The translations under genes and the position numbers were made by a program. From an uncultured Limosilactobacillus sp. (GTDB lineage Bacteria > Bacillota > Bacilli > Lactobacillales > Lactobacillaceae): a stretch of DNA of 25,726 nt. The stretch is taken from assembly GCF_934202235.1 (NCBI RefSeq), contig NZ_CAKPXS010000023.1, forward strand, positions 1 through 25,726, written 5' to 3'. Below, piece by piece: positions 23,345 to 25,726 of the stretch. Numbering within the stretch: the first letter of the stretch is position 1; each line of letters starts with the position of its first letter. The notes below the pieces were generated by a model. It made no database searches, was not told the DNA's origin, and saw only the letters and a program-made list of their open reading frames with translations.

Positions 23345-23656
23345 ATGAAAATTGTTGGAGTATCTGCATGTACAGTCGGAATCGCGCACACCTACTTGGC
23401 TCAGCAAAAGCTAGAAGATGCTGCTAAGAAGGCGGGCGACCAGGTAAAAATCGAAACTCAGGGAACAATTGGGGTCGAAAATGAACTGACCCAGCAAGAA
23501 ATTGACGAAGCGGACATTATTATCCTGGCTGTTGATGTCAAGATTTCGGGGGAAGAACGTTTCGCTGGTAAGAAGAAGGTCAAAGTATCGACTGAAGTGG
23601 CGATTAAGTCGCCAAATAAGTTAATTGCTAAGCTTCACGAATTAGCTGGTAAGTAA
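23345..23656 (+). CDS. PTS fructose-type EIIB
   Basis: A 103-residue cytoplasmic phosphotransfer subunit. Cys9 in SACTVGIAHTYLA is the phospho-cysteine. The usual fructose-EIIB loop reads ACPTGIAHT; here the two residues after Cys are Thr-Val instead of Pro-Thr, a mild but notable change next to the active Cys. The rest, including DIIILAVDVKI and the ERF motif (GEERFAGKKK), is typical. AGGAGG-like GGAGG about eight bases upstream. Works between the EIIA before it and the EIIC after it; EIIB and EIIC are separate proteins here, whereas many FruA proteins fuse them. Confidence 0.9.
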   Translation: MKIVGVSACTVGIAHTYLAQQKLEDAAKKAGDQVKIETQGTIGVENELTQQEIDEADIIILAVDVKISGEERFAGKKKVKVSTEVAIKSPNKLIAKLHELAGK

Positions 23657-23674
23657 TATTGGGAGGAAATTGTC

Positions 23675-24799
23675 ATGAACGATAGTTTTTGGAAAAAGGC
23701 CAACTTTAAGGGCCACTTATTAACTGCTATTTCATACCTGATTCCAATTGTCTGCGGTGCTGGTTTCATTATTGCCATTGGGATGGCCTTTGGTGGTAAG
23801 GCACAGGACGCATTGGTAATGGGTAAGTTTACCTTTACTCAAGCCCTGGCAACTCTTGGTGGCAAGGCTTTGGGGATGCTGCCAATGATCATTGCGACTG
23901 GGATTGCTTTCTCAATTGCTGGTAAGCCAGGGATTGCTCCAGGTTTCGTTACCGGGCTGGCTGCGATCTCCATCAGCGCCGGGTTCATCGGTGGGATTAT
24001 CGGTGGTTACATTGCCGGTTGGCTGTCTGTGGCTGTTTTAAAGTATGTCAAAGTTCCGCACTGGGCAAAGGGATTGATGCCGACGTTAATCGTTCCGTTC
24101 TTAGCTTCAATTGCCAGCGGACTCATTATGGTTTACATCATTGGTGCACCAGTGGCTGTCTTTACTGACTGGTTGACTTCATTCCTGAAGAGCATGAATG
24201 GTGCTTCCAACCTTGTCTTTGGTGCTGTTCTTGGTGCTTTGAGTATTGTCGACTTTGGTGGTCCAATCAACAAGACTGCCTTTGCTTTCGCACTGACACT
24301 TCAGGCCCAAGGAATTAACGGTCCAGTAACTGCTTTGCAACTGACAAACACAGCTACCCCAATTGGCTTTGGCTTTGCCTTCCTGGTTGCTAAGATGCTC
24401 CACAAGCGGATTTACAGCGAAGAAGAAATTGAAACTTTAAAGTCTGCCGTTCCAATGGGTGTTGTTAACATTGTTGAAGGTTCAATTCCGATTGTTATGA
24501 ATGACATCATCCGGGGAATTGTCGCGGCAGGTCTTGGTGGTCTTTGTGAAGGTGCCATTCTGATGTCACTGAGTCACGGTCAAGGTGCTACCGTACCTTT
24601 TGGTGGATTCTTGATGCTGCCAACGATGGGCAAGTACTGGTGGGTTGGATTGCTCGCTATTGCTGCTAATGTCTTCGTTACTGGGGTTGTATATGCCTTG
24701 ATTAAGAAGAATATTCCTGAGGGTGAAACTGGTAACAAGGCTGACGATGCTGAAGAAGAAGCAGATATTGACCTTGATGATATTTCCGTAAGTGATTAG
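23675..24799 (+). CDS. PTS fructose-type EIIC membrane transporter
   Basis: A 374-residue membrane protein with roughly nine to ten hydrophobic segments. HLLTAISYLIPIVCGAGFII is the usual EIIC-Fru N-terminal helix, IGGIIGGYIAGWLS a Gly-rich re-entrant region, and FGGPINKTAFAF the family's conserved substrate-site motif; PMGVVNIVEGSIPIVMND gives the ExxIP-like segment. It imports a ketose or related sugar. A strongly acidic C-terminal tail (about residues 348-374, DDAEEEADIDLDD) is unusual and probably cytoplasmic. GGAGG precedes the ATG. The stop overlaps the ribosome site of the epimerase (TAGGAGG), tying transport to 3-epimerisation. Confidence 0.92.
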   Translation: MNDSFWKKANFKGHLLTAISYLIPIVCGAGFIIAIGMAFGGKAQDALVMGKFTFTQALATLGGKALGMLPMIIATGIAFSIAGKPGIAPGFVTGLAAISISAGFIGGIIGGYIAGWLSVAVLKYVKVPHWAKGLMPTLIVPFLASIASGLIMVYIIGAPVAVFTDWLTSFLKSMNGASNLVFGAVLGALSIVDFGGPINKTAFAFALTLQAQGINGPVTALQLTNTATPIGFGFAFLVAKMLHKRIYSEEEIETLKSAVPMGVVNIVEGSIPIVMNDIIRGIVAAGLGGLCEGAILMSLSHGQGATVPFGGFLMLPTMGKYWWVGLLAIAANVFVTGVVYALIKKNIPEGETGNKADDAEEEADIDLDDISVSD

Positions 24800-24809
24800 G
24801 AGGTAGAAT

Positions 24810-25523
24810 ATGTCTCGGCAAATTCAATTATCGCCATCGTTGATGACGATGAATCTTGATAAGTTCAAGGAAGAAATTACGTTTTTAAACGATAAAGTTA
24901 ATTCATATCACATTGATATTATGGATGGGCACTTTGTACCAAATATTACTTTATCGCCATGGTTTATCGAACAAGTTCGTAAGATTTCTGATGTACCGAT
25001 GTCAGCTCACTTAATGGTTACTAATCCAACTTTTTGGGTAGAACAATTAATCAACGTGAAGTGTGACTGGATCTGCATGCCTGCTGAAGTAGTTAATGGG
25101 GTAGCCTTTCGTTTGATCGACCAGATTCATGATGCTGGTCTGAAAGCGGGGATGGTTCTCAACCCAGAAACCAGTGTTGACGCGTTAGCACCATACCTGG
25201 ATATTTTGGATAAGGTCACGATCATGACGGTTGATCCAGGATTTGCTGGTCAACGTTTTCTGACCGAGATGCTCGACAAGATTACCCTGCTTCGTCAGTT
25301 ACGTGAGGAAAAAGGGTTCCATTATGAAATCGAAATGGACGGGTCGACCAACAAAAAGCACTGGAAACTGCTGTCAGATGCTAATCCAGATATTTACATT
25401 ATTGGTCACAGCGGTTTGTTTGGGTTAACCGATGATATCGAAAGTTCGTGGAAACAGATGGTTACCGAATACGAAGAAGAAACAGGCTTCACATTCGATG
25501 ATGGTGTTTACAAGCACAACTAA
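24810..25523 (+). CDS. alsE: D-allulose-6-phosphate 3-epimerase / ribulose-phosphate 3-epimerase family (AlsE-like)
   Basis: A 237-residue metal-dependent (beta/alpha)8 epimerase inverting C3 of a ketose phosphate. Metal ligands and catalytic acids are in place: His34 and Asp36 (HIDIMDGHFVPN), His67 (SAHLMVTNP), Asp177 (EIEMDGST); Ser9 in the LSPSLM start and the GHSGLFG phosphate loop near 199-205 are also intact. It resembles E. coli AlsE more than housekeeping Rpe, from memory: SPSLM-M-L-KFKE, NPET and TVDPGFAGQ-F--EMLDK are shared. A local change is CMPAE (residues 89-93) where AlsE has LHPE. Coupled to the EIIC gene by overlapping TAGGAGG, so the PTS product is its likely substrate: allulose-6-P to fructose-6-P, or a pentulose-P. 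Last gene before a strong terminator. Confidence 0.85.
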   Translation: MSRQIQLSPSLMTMNLDKFKEEITFLNDKVNSYHIDIMDGHFVPNITLSPWFIEQVRKISDVPMSAHLMVTNPTFWVEQLINVKCDWICMPAEVVNGVAFRLIDQIHDAGLKAGMVLNPETSVDALAPYLDILDKVTIMTVDPGFAGQRFLTEMLDKITLLRQLREEKGFHYEIEMDGSTNKKHWKLLSDANPDIYIIGHSGLFGLTDDIESSWKQMVTEYEEETGFTFDDGVYKHN

Positions 25524-25549
25524 ATATTTTCTTTAGGAAAAATAATCAA

Positions 25550-25585
25550 AAAAGCTCCTTAGGGCATGCGCCCTGGGGAGCTTTT
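25550..25585 (+). terminator. Rho-independent terminator of module B
   Basis: AAAGCTCCTTAGGGC pairs with GCCCTGGGGAGCTTT (two G-U) around a short ATGC-containing loop, with TTTTATA following. It sits about 25 bases after the epimerase stop. Confidence 0.88.
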
Positions 25586-25648
25586 ATAGTGTGATGACTA
25601 AGTGTTTAGTAGACCGATGTGGCTCGGGAAAAGATGCTGTTTAAAAGA

Positions 25649-25726
25649 GGGCTCTTTGTCAAATCCTGTTGATGGGTAAGAATCAGGCTTAAGCGGCCTG
25701 GTTCTTTTTTTGTGCCATTTGGCGGA
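25649..25726 (+). mobile_element. Probable left end of an ISL3-type insertion sequence (partial)
   Basis: GGGCTCTTTGTCAAATCC resembles, from memory, the terminal repeats of ISL3-family elements common in lactobacilli (GGCTCTT... start), followed by a terminator hairpin (25678-25711) and GTGCCATTTGGCGGA, as in the untranslated lead-in of such elements. The transposase would lie beyond the window edge. The right end and target duplication cannot be checked here. Confidence 0.5.
25678..25711 (+). terminator. Terminator hairpin inside the IS end
   Basis: AAGAATCAGGC pairs with GCCTGGTTCTT (one G-U) around a 7-base loop, running into a T-run to 25711. Within an IS end it would block outside transcription from entering the transposase gene. 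Confidence 0.75.

Noticed and set aside
1..25726. CRISPR array, prophage, tRNA or rRNA genes
   Set aside because: No regularly spaced repeats, phage genes or cloverleaf/rRNA sequence seen on either strand.

Overview
The window looks like a chromosomal segment of a low-to-medium GC Lactobacillaceae bacterium. A heterofermentative Limosilactobacillus-type lactobacillus is my best guess, from protein style, AGGAGG ribosome sites, lactobacillus-type IS21 and ISL3-like insertion-sequence debris, and a tyrosine-decarboxylase-type locus. The species cannot be fixed from sequence reading alone. Base composition is mosaic. Bases 1-7,700 are AT-rich. Bases 7,800-14,270 are clearly GC-richer (single 60-base lines reach 52-60% GC, against 25-33% just to the left). 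The 17.8-18.75 kb gap is AT-rich again.

Layout. (1) 1-6.5 kb: small redox and detoxification genes, all on the + strand: two short-chain dehydrogenases, a mandelonitrile-lyase-like cupin, a cyclophilin-fold protein, a membrane-anchored alpha/beta hydrolase, a PEBP/YbhB protein, an unassigned 12-TM permease, and an aldo/keto reductase broken by one extra C in a C6 tract. Two near-identical 19-bp palindromes (TATCAAC-N5-GTTGATA) sit upstream of the second SDR and of the permease, which suggests one shared regulator. (2) 6.5-7.7 kb: a scar in which a 5'-truncated CPA1 Na+/H+ antiporter abuts a 5'-truncated istB and the right end of an IS21-family element. (3) 7.8-14.3 kb: sugar module A, with a PRD/EIIB/EIIA activator divergent from an ascorbate-type PTS (EIIA, EIIB, EIIC) and a transketolase. 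(4) 14.4-17.8 kb: a leftward two-gene amino-acid decarboxylation operon (tyrosine-decarboxylase-family enzyme plus GadC/TyrP-like antiporter) with its own terminator and a cre site. (5) 17.8-18.78 kb: about 1 kb of regulatory or decayed sequence. (6) 18.78-25.5 kb: sugar module B, with a second transketolase as a separate cre-controlled unit, then a PRD activator, two EIIA proteins, fructose-type EIIB and EIIC, and an AlsE-like 3-epimerase. (7) 25.65 kb to the end: an apparent ISL3-type IS end containing a terminator.

How it works together. The standout is the pair of PTS/PRD-regulator/transketolase modules built on two unrelated PTS families with paralogous transketolases (72 of the first 100 residues identical by my count). 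Neither module carries the sugar-specific catabolic enzymes that ascorbate or a polyol would need. Between transport and transketolase there is no enzyme in A and one epimerase in B. My inference is that both import ketoses whose phosphates are transketolase donors (a pentulose in A; allulose or a pentulose in B) and feed xylulose-5-P into the phosphoketolase pathway. A related regulator-PTS-transketolase arrangement (ula2) is known in Streptococcus pneumoniae, so the idea is not wholly new; the duplicated two-family arrangement around an amine-forming locus is the interesting part.
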